From Mallotus nudiflorus (taxonomy: Eukaryota; Streptophyta; Magnoliopsida; Malpighiales; Euphorbiaceae), in the NCBI GenBank assembly GCA_947683625.1, contig CANTUR010000285.1:1736001-1800000 (forward strand): DNA of 64,000 bases. The letters run 5' to 3'. Below, in pieces: positions 11,994 through 22,576 of this stretch. Both the position numbers and the translations under genes were made by a program. The notes beneath the pieces are model-generated. The model did not search any database, had not been told where the DNA came from, and was given only the letters and a program-made list of their open reading frames with translations. Position 1 is the first letter of the stretch, and every line of letters begins with the position of its first letter.

Positions 11994-13680
11994 CTCCAAC
12001 CATACCAGTAAATTCTCCAGATGAGGTTCATACACCATCGTCTAATTGGAATGCTACAGGTCAAAGAGGTAAAAGTCTCTTGATTGACATCTATCAAGAT
12101 TGTCCAATCATCTATCTGGGTCCAAAGATGTGTGAATCTTGTCACTTTACAATTCATGAGCCAAATAACTATACTGAAGCTTTCAAGGCTAAGGAGTGGC
12201 AAGAGGCCATATTGACTGAAAGCAATATGATCGAGAAAAATCACACCTGGGAGTTGGTTGATAGACTGAAGAACAAAAAATGATTGATGTAAAATGGATC
12301 TTTAAAACCAAGCTAAATCTAGATGGGTCGATCGACAAGGATAAGGCAAGATTAGTTGTCAAAGGATATTCTCAGCAGGCTGGAATTGATTATAGAGATA
12401 CCTTTGCTCCAGTTGCAAGACTTCATATGGTTAGAACTTTAATCGCATTGGCAGCTCAAAATAGTTGGAAGATTTACCAATTTGATCTCAATTCCACATT
12501 CCTCAATGGTGACCTTGAGGAGGAGATATATGCTGAGTAACCATAAGGGTTTATTATAAAAGGAAGAGAACATCAGGTTTATCATTTTAAAAAAGCCTTG
12601 TATGGGCTGAAACAAGCTCCTAGAGCTTAGTACAACAAAATTAACTCTTCTTTCTATGACTAAGGCTTTAGGAGGAGCAAGAATGAGCATACACTTTACA
12701 TCAAAAGGCATGACAAGTCAAACATTCTACTTGTTTCACTTTACGTTAATGATTTACTTGTAACTAGTAACAATATAGAAATGATCATGACCTTCAAGAA
12801 TGAGATGAATAAGAATTTCGAGATGACAGATTAAGGGTTGATGAATTATTTTTTTAGCATGGAGATTCATCAATCACATGATAGAATATTTATTTCACAG
12901 GCCAAGTATGCATAAGACATTCTAAAGAAGTTAAAAATGCATACCATTGGTAACTCCACTTATAATGCATGAGAAGTTATCCAAATCTTATAGGCAAAAG
13001 AAGGTTGATCCAAGGTACTACAAGAGTCTAGTTAGTAGTTTATTGTACATCACAACTACTAGACCTGATTTGATGTATGTGACAAGTCTACTTTCAAGGT
13101 TTATGAATGAACCTAGTGAAATTCACTTGGGGACAATTAAGAGAATTCTGAGATACCTAAGAGGAACTTCAGATTATGGAGTGTTTTTCCAACCATGTTC
13201 AAGCCCAAAGCTAGTCATTTATTCTGAAAATGATTGGGGAGGTTATGTTGATGATATGAAGAGTACCTCTGACTATACTTTTACATTTAGTTCTGGAGTC
13301 TTCTCGTGGATCTCTAAGAAGTAAGAAGTTGTTGCTCAATCAATTGTTGAAATAGAATATATTGCAGCATCTATGGTAGTTAATTAAGCCATAAGGTTAA
13401 GAAAAATACTTGCTGATATAGGGTACAAGCAATTTGAACCTACTAAATTCTTAGTGGATAATAAGGTAGCCATCGCTATAGCAAAAAATCCAGTTTGTCA
13501 CAGTAAAATAAAAAAATATGAAGGTAAAATTTTATGCAATCAAAGAAGTTGAACAAGATAAGGAAGTCAAGCTAGTTCACTGTCCTACATAATTTCAATT
13601 AGCTAACATATTTACTAAGGCCCTTTCAAAAGTAAGATTTGAGTTCTTAAGAATGAAGCTCGGTATTTCCAACAAAAATC
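11994..13680 (+). pseudogene. Element A reverse transcriptase and RNase H remnant
   Basis: Readable copia RT blocks include VKWIFKTKLNLDGSIDK, RLVVKGYSQQ, FAPVARLHMVRTLIALAA, YQFDLNSTFLNGDLEEEIY and ALYGLKQAPRA. The catalytic YVDD is YVND (Asn codon at 12748-12750). The RNase H part follows: RPDLMYVTSLLSRFM, LRYLRGTSDYG and VFSWISKK, then a stop. Stops at 12538, 12628 and 13322 and frameshifts make it non-functional. The copia C-terminal end leads into the polypurine tract at 13680. Confidence 0.88.
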
Positions 13681-13691
13681 TCAAAGAGGAG
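13680..13691 (+). other. Polypurine tract of element A
   Basis: A purine-rich CAAAGAGGAG sequence immediately precedes the TGTTGAG start of the 3' LTR, the normal position for the plus-strand primer. Confidence 0.7.
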
Positions 13692-15305
13692 TGTTGAGAA
13701 ATGAGACTTTTACTATAAAAAAAAAAGAAATAATATTTCTAGTATGTTCTAAATAAATAAATAACATAAATTTTTTTAAGTTTACAGTATGTATTTAATT
13801 ACCTAAAAAATTTTATATTTTATTATAGTATATTGTAAGAGTATAAATATTTATGTATATTAATGGTAAACTATTGACCATTTGCATGATCAAACTCCTA
13901 ATTTTGGACTTAGATAAACAATTTTGATACTAATTATTTCAACTAAGTGTGTAGTTCTTATATACTAAAAATGTACATTTTTTATATACATTGTTCTTTT
14001 GGGCTAATTCGACCTCTAAGATCCAAGGAGGTTTTTTGACATCTTTAGAGCTCTATAATAAGAAAGTGATCTTTTTCACTTTTGAAGTGAACATCTTAAG
14101 ATTTCTAAATTGAGCTTACTTATCAAAATTCGAGCTCATTTGAGTATGAAAATCTTGATTCGAAGTCAGTAAATGCAGCTTTCATTTTAGGTTGCACAGG
14201 TCTTAGTGTTTCAACAATATCTTAAGCTATAGAGGTTCAATAAAGGTGATTCAAAGTGATATGAAAAGATAACAAAATTGTCTAAAAATTATATAAAGAA
14301 ATTTTGGGTTGACTTAATCATTTTCAGTCCCACTTATGAGCATCTCACAAGCCAGTCACGAGCTGACCTTGAATAATGCTTCAAGAGCTCATTTTTAACA
14401 AAATGGGTAATGCTCCTCACGAGTGCTACTCATGATCATGAGGAGCTAAGATCAGCTTGTGAGGACACCTCTGACAATATTTAACAAACATTTTTTAATG
14501 CAACAATCCTCAAACTGATGATCACGAGCTAGAATGGCTTCCTCACGATCATGAACATCATTTCAGCTATAGTAAGTCCAAATTGATTCAGAAATAAATT
14601 ATAGACATTGGAGACATGTTTGATAAAATAGCCATATTTTTTAGTTTTTATCTATATAAACACTCTATACAGTTTAATTGAAGGTTAAAGAAACTTATTT
14701 ATTATTCATTCTTTCTTCATCATTTAATTAAGCTCTCAAATTCTCTCCTAAAATTTTTTTGTATTTATGTAACTCTTATGAGAGTTAGTGAGTGTTATAA
14801 TAGAAATTCTTGTTCTTTTATTTTTTGGGATTAAGAAAACACGAAGTGAGATTCTATTCTAAAATAAATTAGTTTCAGTGTTGTCCATTAAAACACTTAG
14901 GATTTGGTTTTTGAGTGAGCCTTGAAAACTCAAGTTGTAAGGTTGTAAGAGTGAGCCATAAAACTCTTATGTAATCTTAATCTTGTGAATAAGATTGTGG
15001 GTGATTGAAAAACCTAACTTGGGGATAAGTTAGTTGGACACATAGGATTACTGTTGAATCTGAACTCCTTAAATCATTTTATTATTCATTCTTTTTCTTA
15101 ACATTCATTCAATTCTTGTTTAATTCCTTAAAATCATTTTTACTTTACTAAAACCCTCATTAGCCTTATTCACCTCCCCTCTCTAAGGCTCTTTCATAAA
15201 TATATTAGAAAAAAATACATTTCTTTCAAATGTAAGAATTCTCTTCTCCTCTTTATTACTGCTTCTCACCATCCCAAACTAAAATACAATCTCTGATTTC
15301 TAACA
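13692..15305 (+). repeat. 3' LTR of element A, split by a solo LTR
   Basis: Its parts, 13692-13871 and 15197-15305, together match the 5' LTR at 1865-2148. The 1.3-kb gap between the parts is a solo LTR of another copia family. The right end TTTCTAACA is followed by TACTT (15306-15310). Confidence 0.88.
13872..15196 (+). mobile_element. Maximus/SIRE-like copia solo LTR inside element A's 3' LTR
   Basis: 1325 bp, ending GGCTCTTTCA like the LTR of element B at 17422. Its 3' half (14680-15196) aligns closely with 16890-17422: the repeated gtgagcc...aaactc phrases and the tggggataagttag motif. It begins TATTGACC, probably TGTTGACC with one G-to-A change. Flanks TAAAC (13867-13871) and TAAAT (15197-15201) fit a decayed duplication. 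A TATATAAA box lies at 14653-14660. The upstream part carries the palindrome array described in the findings. Confidence 0.8.
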
Positions 15306-15352
15306 TACTTGAACCTTTCAAATGGCCTAGTTGAATATTTCTTTCTTCAAGC

Positions 15353-15682
15353 CAAAGGTGTGCATCAAGCAGGTTCAGATCGGGATGGGTTTTATTTTTT
15401 TTTTCAAACAATCAAAATTGAATCGAAAACTAAAAATTAGGTGTGGGTTTCAAAAATTGACAAATAAATGACATATATAAAAGAAACATAAAAATAACAA
15501 GCTGCTAGTGAATAAATGACATTGGTGTGCGTCTTTATTACTTGGCCACTTAAGTTCGAATGTTTATTGTGTGGAGGTGTTTTAAATGTTATTTTTTCCA
15601 GATAAAAAAAACATTGGAGGTGGGATTTGAATCCACAACTTCATATAAGTAATATTGATGCCTTACCACTTCAGTTATAAAC

Positions 15683-15713
<31 letters not shown>

Positions 15714-15846
15714 TTTGGTTTTTGGTGAAGTTAGTTTTGACCAAAAACTTACAAATTTACAAAAAATAGAAAACTGAACTAACTTGGGTCGGCTCAATTT
15801 CAGCTTGAATATTCAAGTGAACTCAAGTTTGCACACCCCTACTTTG
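15353..15846. mobile_element. Possible hAT-like MITE
   Basis: The left end CAAAGGTGTGCA and the right end TGCACACCCCTACTTTG are inverted copies of each other apart from a small indel. They resemble the (C)AGGGGTGTGCA ends common in plant hAT MITEs. No clear 8-bp target-site duplication was found, and the interior contains unrelated repeats, so the call is tentative. Confidence 0.4.
15602..15685 (-). repeat. tRNA-like/SINE-like fragment
   Basis: On the minus strand, a box A-like TAACTGAAGTGGT is followed by a spacer and a box B-like GGATTCAAATCC in a short T-arm, as in tRNA-derived SINEs. The cloverleaf is incomplete and no 3' tail is evident. Confidence 0.3.
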
Positions 15847-15967
15847 AATAGTCAATAGAAAAATGATGCTACAGGAAAAAAATAGGAAAAATACCCAAAA
15901 ATATATATTTGTATCAATATGTCCAGTGTTTAAATAATTGTTGCATTATCATTTATATTAAAGAATT

Positions 15968-16082
15968 AAAATGGCTAAAGGTTGAATAGTATGATATTAT
16001 AGCTCTCTGCAAGTCATTAATAAATTAAAGGTTCGATCCTTACTTCCCCCCCTCCCATTCAAAATAATAATAATAATAATTG
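15968..16082 (+). repeat. Possible tRNA-derived SINE fragment with (AAT)n tail
   Basis: A GGTTCGATCC box B lies near 16031. A box A-like TGGCTAAAGG lies about 60 bp upstream, and an (AAT)n tail runs at 16063-16080. This is the layout of a plant SINE head, but only a short match. Confidence 0.3.
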
Positions 16083-16112
16083 AGATACATGTCGATCATA
16101 TAAAACTAGGTC

Positions 16113-16340
16113 TGGCAATTCATGTTAACAATCGTGTTGAGACACGATAATAACATAAATATGGCCAACCCAAACACAACCCATTTAATTAATCATGTCA
16201 ACCTTATAAACCTAAACATGGATACATTTAAGTAACATGTTACACGACTTGTGTAACCCGTTTAACCGATAAAGGTTTAAATGTGTTTTGACATGTATTG
16301 ACCTTAGCAAGTAATCAATATTGATTTTAATCTTAACAAA
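16113..16340. repeat. Short dispersed repeat related to 30680-30930
   Basis: Phrases such as ggtctggcaattcatgtt, caaacacaacccatttaa and aacccgtttaacc are near-complements of phrases in 30690-30930 (gggttgtgttatatattgccaaccc, gggtcgtttaaatggg). The two blocks appear to be inverted copies of one non-coding repeat family. Boundaries are approximate. Confidence 0.35.
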
Positions 16341-16439
16341 CTTAATTTTGAGCAGATAATGTGTTTGCTTCAAGTTTGTATAAGTTAGGAGCAATTTAGA
16401 AGTCAAAATAATGATGAACTATAAAAAAAATCGTTCCTA

Positions 16440-17422
16440 AGAGTCATCATTAGTACTATTTCGACCGGACTACTCACATGGACTAAATTGCATAAAAAAG
16501 TCCAAGTTTTATCATAGTCCTGACTGGGACCAATTAAGTCTTGACTGGGACAAAGGGAGATCAATTTCTCAAAAATGGCAGAACCCATCTCAATCCAATG
16601 TCCTGATCGGGACACTAATCAAGACATGGTAGTCCTAATCGGGACATTAATATCCCAATCAGGATCAGAGCAATTTTTTAAATGCAACAGCTCGTCATGA
16701 CTATTCAATACTAGTCCTAAATAAGACTAATGATATTTTGATTGGGACTTGACAAAATGCAGCTTAAAAGTCCAAATTTCATTCAAATGGAGTTTGTTTT
16801 TATTAGGAATGAAATTATTGCTTCCAATAACTATAATTGGATTACTCAAGTATAAATATGACTTGTGAAGATTATTTTAGGGTTAAGAAACTTGTTTATT
16901 CATTCTATACTTTCAAGCATTCAATTAAGCTCTCTAAACTCCTTTAAAATGCATTTTATTATTACGTACTCTTGTGAGAGTTTGTGAGTGTTAGAATAAA
17001 TATTCTTATTCTTTTATTTTCTGGGATTAGAAAATGAGAAGTAAGATTCTATTATAAAAGAATTGGTTTAAGTGTTTAGCCATTAAAACACTTGGGAATT
17101 TAGTTTTAGTGTGAGCCTTAAAAACACTTGTAATTTGGTTTTTGAGTAAGCCTAGAAAACTCAAGTTGTAAGGTTGTAAGAGTGAGCCATAAAACTCTTG
17201 TATAATCTTAATCTTGTGAATAAGATTATGGGTATTTGAAAATCCTAACTTGGGGATAAGTTAGGTGGAGACGTAAGATTGTTGTTGAATTTAAACTCCT
17301 TAAATCATTGTGTTCTTCACTCTTCCTTCTCAATAGTTCTTTTAATTCTTGTTCAAAATTTTTAATTTCTTATTGTTGTTTGATAATCCTATTTACCCCC
17401 CCCCCCCTCTAGGACTCTTTCA
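16440..17422 (+). repeat. 5' LTR of copia element B (left edge uncertain)
   Basis: The right end ...GGACTCTTTCA is fixed by the PBS 2 bp further on. The 3' half matches the solo LTR at 13872-15196. A TATAAATA box is at 16851-16858. Upstream of it lie six or more 14-bp palindromes (16517-16748). A run of Cs at about 17397-17407 precedes the end. The start could not be placed because this part differs from the solo LTR and no 3' LTR survives in the window. Confidence 0.75.
16851..16858 (+). promoter_or_regulatory. TATA box in element B LTR
   Basis: TATAAATA follows the palindrome array and precedes the LTR part shared with the related solo LTR (which has TATATAAA at the equivalent place), as expected for the U3/R promoter. 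Confidence 0.6.
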
Positions 17423-17424
17423 AT

Positions 17425-17436
17425 TGGTATTAGAGC
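17425..17436 (+). other. Primer-binding site of element B (tRNA-Met type)
   Basis: TGGTATTAGAGC lies 2 bp after the LTR end and differs by one base from the standard TGGTATCAGAGC. Confidence 0.85.
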
Positions 17437-17459
17437 TTGAATTCTAGGAACTTTATTGC

Positions 17460-19250
17460 TAGAATACAAGATCATAGAGAGTGAATCACAAAATATTTCT
17501 TCACTTAAACCATTCTTCGATAATAGTGACTATCCTCATTGGAAGTTCAAAATGGAGCTATACCTTGATTGTGATTCCATTAAACTTTAGGATATTATCT
17601 TAAAAGGTTAGGAACCACCTATAACTATCATTGATGGTATAGTAACTACTATTACAAGAAGTTAATGAAACATTTAATAAAAGGAAGAAAATCATAAAAA
17701 TAAAAAAGCTATAATTACTCTAGTCTCTTCTATGACAAGAGAAAAATGAAGCAAGCTTTAACATTGTATGTTGGCCAAGGAAATATGGGAGATCTTAAAA
17801 AATCATTATAAAAGAAATGTGTAAGTTAGAAGAAAGAAGGTTCAACTTCGCATGTATGAATATGAACTCTTCAAGATGAAGCCTTAAGATTCAATCACAA
17901 AGATGACAAATTGACTCAATGCTCTTCTCATAACTTTTAAGAAATTTGGTAAAGATTTTACTAAGGAAGAGGTAAACAACAAGATTCTAAGAATCCTACT
18001 TAAAAAGGATTGAGAATCTCGAGTTACTTCAATTGAGGAAGCTTAAGACCTATCTACTCTCTCAACTGATATGCTTATTAGAAAGCTCCTAACACATGAG
18101 CTTACAATCAAATAAAGAGGTGAAGAGGAAGAAGAAAAGGAAGAAAAGAAAAAGAACATAACATTAAAAGCTCTTCAAGAAGATAGTAATAAGTAAAGTA
18201 TTAAAGATTCTAGTGATAAAAATGGTGATATTGCCATGCTCACTAGGAACTTTAAGAAGTTTTTAAGAAAGAAAAATTTCTTAAGAATAAGGGATTTGAA
18301 TAAAAAGTATGAAGGAGAAGGCAAGAAGAAAATCAAAGAGATTACTTGTTATGAATGCAAGAAACTAAAACACATTAGAAGTGAGTGCCCTAAACTCAAA
18401 TTCAAGAATAATAGAGCAAAGGATAAGAAAAAGGCCTTCAAAGCTACTTGGGACGATTCCTCCAAATCCGAAGAGGAAGAGGAACAACAAGAAATGGTCA
18501 ATCTTTGCTTTATGGCTCTTAAAAATGAAAATGAGGTACCATTTATTTATTATTCTTCCTTTGATGATTATTGTGATAATAATGATGACTATGATTAAAG
18601 CTCTATTATGAGCAAATTATTAATTAAATGCAAAAGCTTACTTTCTAAAAAGAAGCTTTACAAGCATGAGCTATTTAGCTTAACTAAGAAATTTGATGGT
18701 TTAAAAAATGATTTTACTAAACTTGTTGAATCAAATGAAAAATTTGTTAGTAATGCAAAATTTTCTAATTCCTTAGAAGATCAACTCAAGAAAGCAAGTG
18801 ATAAAAATCATAAGCTTTCTAAGGAGGTCTTAGAATTAAAGAATTCTATTGCTAAATTCAAGAGAGGAAAATAGACTTTGAATAGTCTTCTTGACTTTCA
18901 AAAATTTCATGGAGATACCTTTAGGATTGGATATAAAAATAGAATGCCTTTATCATCATCATCATCACATATTAATTTTGTTAAAGCCTCACATGACTCT
19001 ACTCCTTTTACCTCCAAACCAAATGAGATTCAAGCTTTCAAAATTAAAAGATCTCATATGTTAAACAATAAGGGAAAGTCTTATAAGACTCACCCTTTAT
19101 TAACACAAAGAGGTAAGGCTCAAACTAGAGCACCTCAACCCAAGCATGCTTATATGTACACTAAACACAATCATATTAGACATGCTACACAACACAATGC
19201 ACATAAACATGTTGCACAAACCTATCAAAATACATATTTTCATTGTTAAT
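17460..19250 (+). pseudogene. Element B gag remnant (Maximus/SIRE-type)
   Basis: After the PBS the frame reads ...ESQNISSLKPFF and DYPHWKFKMELYLD, the copia gag start, and soon hits stops. A CX2CX4HX4C knuckle (CYECKKLKHIRSEC) lies at about 18347, with Leu-Lys where Pro-Gly is usual. It is followed by the KKAFKATWDDSSKSEEEEE acidic segment and NLCFMA, a combination typical of Maximus/SIRE/Opie gag. A coiled-coil-rich stretch (18608-18874) and a His-rich tail end at about 19249. Stops at about 17589, 18596 and 18872 break it. Confidence 0.85.
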
Positions 19251-19479
19251 GTATGTCTCACACTATGACTCAATATAATAAGAGACACACACCACCATAA
19301 CAGAAAAGGCATGATTCACACACTAGGAAAACATATCATCTTAGGAGAAATAAATTTGAAAATGTTGTATGTTCATACTATATAATTAAAGGTCACACCA
19401 ATAATGTATGCTTCTATAGAAAACTACACATGAATCCACTTCCTTCAAATTATCTTAAAACTAACCAACTTAGACCAAG

Positions 19480-22400
19480 AAAAGTTTGGGTTCAAAAGTA
19501 AATGGTATCTCAATAGTGGATGTTCAAGGCACATGACGGGAGACAAAGAGCAAATCAACAAGCTTAATGCTAAGGATGGAGGATATGTCACATTCAGAGA
19601 CAATGCAAAATAAAAGATTATTGGTATTAGAGAAATTGGTAATCCTCAATCCTTAGCTATACATCATGTGTTATTTGTTGATGGTTTTAAACATAATTTG
19701 CTTAGTATAAGTCAATTATGTGACATGAGAAATAAGATGACTTTCTATCTTAGAAATTGCTTTGTTAGTAGTCTTAATAAAAATAAAGTAATTTTTAGTA
19801 GTGAAAGAGTAGATAATGTTTATGTTATTGATTTAAACAAAATTGATAACAAAGACATCAAATACTTAATTTCTATTTCACTTGACACATGGACATGGCA
19901 TAGAAGGTTAGGACATGTAAATGTTGAGCTTTTGAATTATCATTGTAAACATGAACGTGTGATTGGTTTATTTAAGCTTGAATTCACTAAAGATAAACCT
20001 TACGATGCTTGTCAAAAGGGAAAAAAATCCCAAGTCCTCATTTAAGCTAAAAAATGTAGTGTCTACTTTTAGACCACTTGAACTTATACATATATACTTG
20101 TTTGGACCAACTAGAGTTGCTACTCTCGATGGAATGCACTATGCATATATATTGTTGATAATTACTCTAGATTTACTTTGGTATATTTTCTTGCTCATAA
20201 GAATGATGTATTTAAAGATTTTAAAAATTTTGCAAAAAGAGTTAAAAAAGAAAAAGGTTTTTGTATTTCTTTTATTAGACATGATTATGGAATTGAATTT
20301 GAAAATGAATTTTTCAAAATCTATTGTAATGAAAATGGTATTTCACATACGTTTTTCTTCTCCTAGAACTCCTCAATAAAATTAGGTAGTCAAAAGGAAA
20401 AATAGAACTCTTGTGGAAATGACTGGAACAATGCTTCATGAGTATAACTTGCCTCTATACTTTTGGACAGAAGTCGTTGACACATCTTGTTATATTTTAA
20501 ATCGAGTTTTTAAAAGACCAATTTTGAACAAAACATCTTATGAGCTATGAAATAATAAAAAAATCTAAAATTTCATATCTAAGAGTATTTGGATGCAAGT
20601 GCTTCATATTGAACACTAAAGATAATCTTGGGAAATTTGATTCCAAAGCTAATCCTAGGTTATTCTATTTTTAGTAAGGCATATAGAGTTTTTAATAAGA
20701 GAACTCTAGTAGTTGAAGAGTCAATGCATGTTGTATTCAATAAATCAAACTCACTTAATCCTAGAAAGGATGTTTATAGTGTTGATGATCTTGTAGGTGA
20801 CAATGAGATTATGGAAACGAAAGAAAAAAATGATAGTAAGCCTTTGGAACTTCAAGGTCCAAGCAAGGAGGATAATAAAGAGTAATCTTAACCTACCTTG
20901 AAGGATAAACTTCCAAAGGATTGACATTTTAAGAAAGCTCATCCTCAAAACCTCATTATAGGTGACACTACAAAAGGGGTAACTACTAGATCTAAATTAA
21001 AGTCTATTATTACTTTAGCCTTCATTTCTTAAATTGAACCTAAAAATATTGATGATGATTTGTGTGATGAATTTTGGGTCTTTGCTATACAAGAGGAGTT
21101 AAATCAATTTAAGAGAAACAATGTTTAGTCCTTGGTTTATAGACCAAAACATCATCCTATTATAGGCACCAAATGGGTGTTTAGAAATAAGATGAATGAA
21201 CAAGGTGTTATAACTAAGAATAAATCTAGACTAGTAACTAAGGGTTATAATCAAGAGGAATGCATTAATTATTATGAAACCTTTGCCCTTGTTGCAAGGT
21301 TGGAAGCTATTAGAATGCTACTTGCATTTACATTATTCATGGATTCTAAACTTTATCAAATGGATGTTAAAAATGCATTTATAAATGGTTTTATTGAAAA
21401 GGAGGTATATGTTGAGCAACCTCTAGGTTTTGAAAATTTTGATTCTTCAAATCATGTCTTTAAATTGTCAAAAGCATTGTATGGATTGAAACAAGCTCCA
21501 AGATCTTGATATGAAAGATTGAGCAACTTTTTACTAGAGAAAAGGTTCTCCAAAGGAAAAGTTGACACAACTCTTTTCATAAAGAAATCCAAGTATGATT
21601 TTCTAATTGTTCAAATTTATGTTGATTATATTATTTTCAGTGATACTAATCATTGCTTGTGTAAGGAATTTTCTAAGCTAATGCAAAGAGAATTCAAGAT
21701 GAGTATGATGGGAGAACTAAAATTCTTTCTTGGATTATAAATCAAGCAATGCAAATATGGATTTTCATCAATCAAACAAAATATGCAAGAGACATTTTCA
21801 AGAAGTTTGGAATTGATGGAACTAAGATAAGCAAAACTCCAATGAGCACCACAACCAAATTTAACAAAGATAAGAATGGAAAATCGATTGATGAAAAGTG
21901 ATTTAGAGGTATGATCAAATCTTTTATTTATTTAATCGTTAGTAGACTCGATATTATGTTTGCTACTTGCTTATGTGCTAGATTTCAATCAAGTCCTAGA
22001 GAGTCTCATTTGAATGCTATCAAAAGAATTTTCAAATATCTTTATGGTACAATGCATTTAGGACTTTGGTACCCTAAGAGTTCTTCCTTTAACTTAATTA
22101 GTTACTTAGATGCAGACTTTATTACTAGTTTACTAGATAGAAAGATCACTTCTGAAACTTTTCAATTTTTAAGACAATGTTTAGTTTATTGGTTTAGTAA
22201 GAAACAAGTTTCGGTTGCCTTATCCATTGCTGAAGTTGAATACATTGTAGTAAGTCTTTGTTGTTCACAAGTCTTATGGCAAAAATAATAATTGATGGAC
22301 TATAGTATAAAACTTGATCACATTCCTATCCAATGTGATAATACAAGTGCTACTAACCTTAGTAAGAATCTCATTCAATATTCTAGAACTAAGCATATAG

Positions 22401-22576
22401 ACATTTGACATCATTTTTTGCGTGATTATGTTCAATTTGGTGATATCTCACTTGATTTTGTTGATATAAATAATCAACTTACTGATATCTTTATCAAACC
22501 TCTCAATGAAGAGAGATTGAATTTCATTAAACATGAACTTAGCATGATTAATTGTTCTAGTTTGTCTTTATTTTGA
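19480..22576 (+). pseudogene. Element B pol remnant (protease, integrase, RT, RNase H)
   Basis: The protease motif is NSGCSRHMT at 19512, so the catalytic Asp of DSG is Asn. GAG-pre-integrase (WTWHRRLGHVNVELL) is near 19890 and the integrase region runs to about 20560. RT blocks include GTKWVFRNKMNEQGVITKNK, LVTKGYNQEE, YQMDVKNAFINGFIEKEVYV and LYGLKQAPRS. The catalytic box is YVDY (21618-21629) instead of YVDD. RNase H includes YLYGTMHLGLWYP, YWFSKKQ and SKNLIQYSRTKHI. At least six in-frame stops and several frameshifts are present. Confidence 0.9.

Larger units (their letters stand above)
1865..15305 (+). mobile_element. Ty1/copia LTR retrotransposon (element A), decayed and hit by nested insertions
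   Basis: Two related LTRs (1865-2148 and the split 13692-15305) both start TGTTGAGAAATGAGAC and end TTTCTAACA. They are flanked by a perfect 5-bp target-site duplication, TACTT, at 1860-1864 and 15306-15310. A primer-binding site follows the 5' LTR and a polypurine tract precedes the 3' LTR. The internal order gag, protease, integrase, RT, RNase H is that of copia. Removing the three insertions leaves about 4.7 kb, a normal size for this class. Many stops and frameshifts and clear LTR divergence show an old, inactive copy. Confidence 0.93.
15311..16440. other. Non-genic spacer with small non-autonomous repeats
   Basis: Between elements A and B I see no gene. It holds a hAT-like pair of inverted ends (15353/15846), a (TA)n run at 15682-15708, two tRNA-like box B motifs, an (AAT)n run at 16063-16080 and a short repeat at 16113-16340. 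The left edge of element B's LTR falls somewhere near its right end. Confidence 0.5.

Noticed and set aside
12439..12711. Minus-strand 90-codon ORF over element A RT
   Set aside because: Antisense shadow of the copia reverse transcriptase frame.
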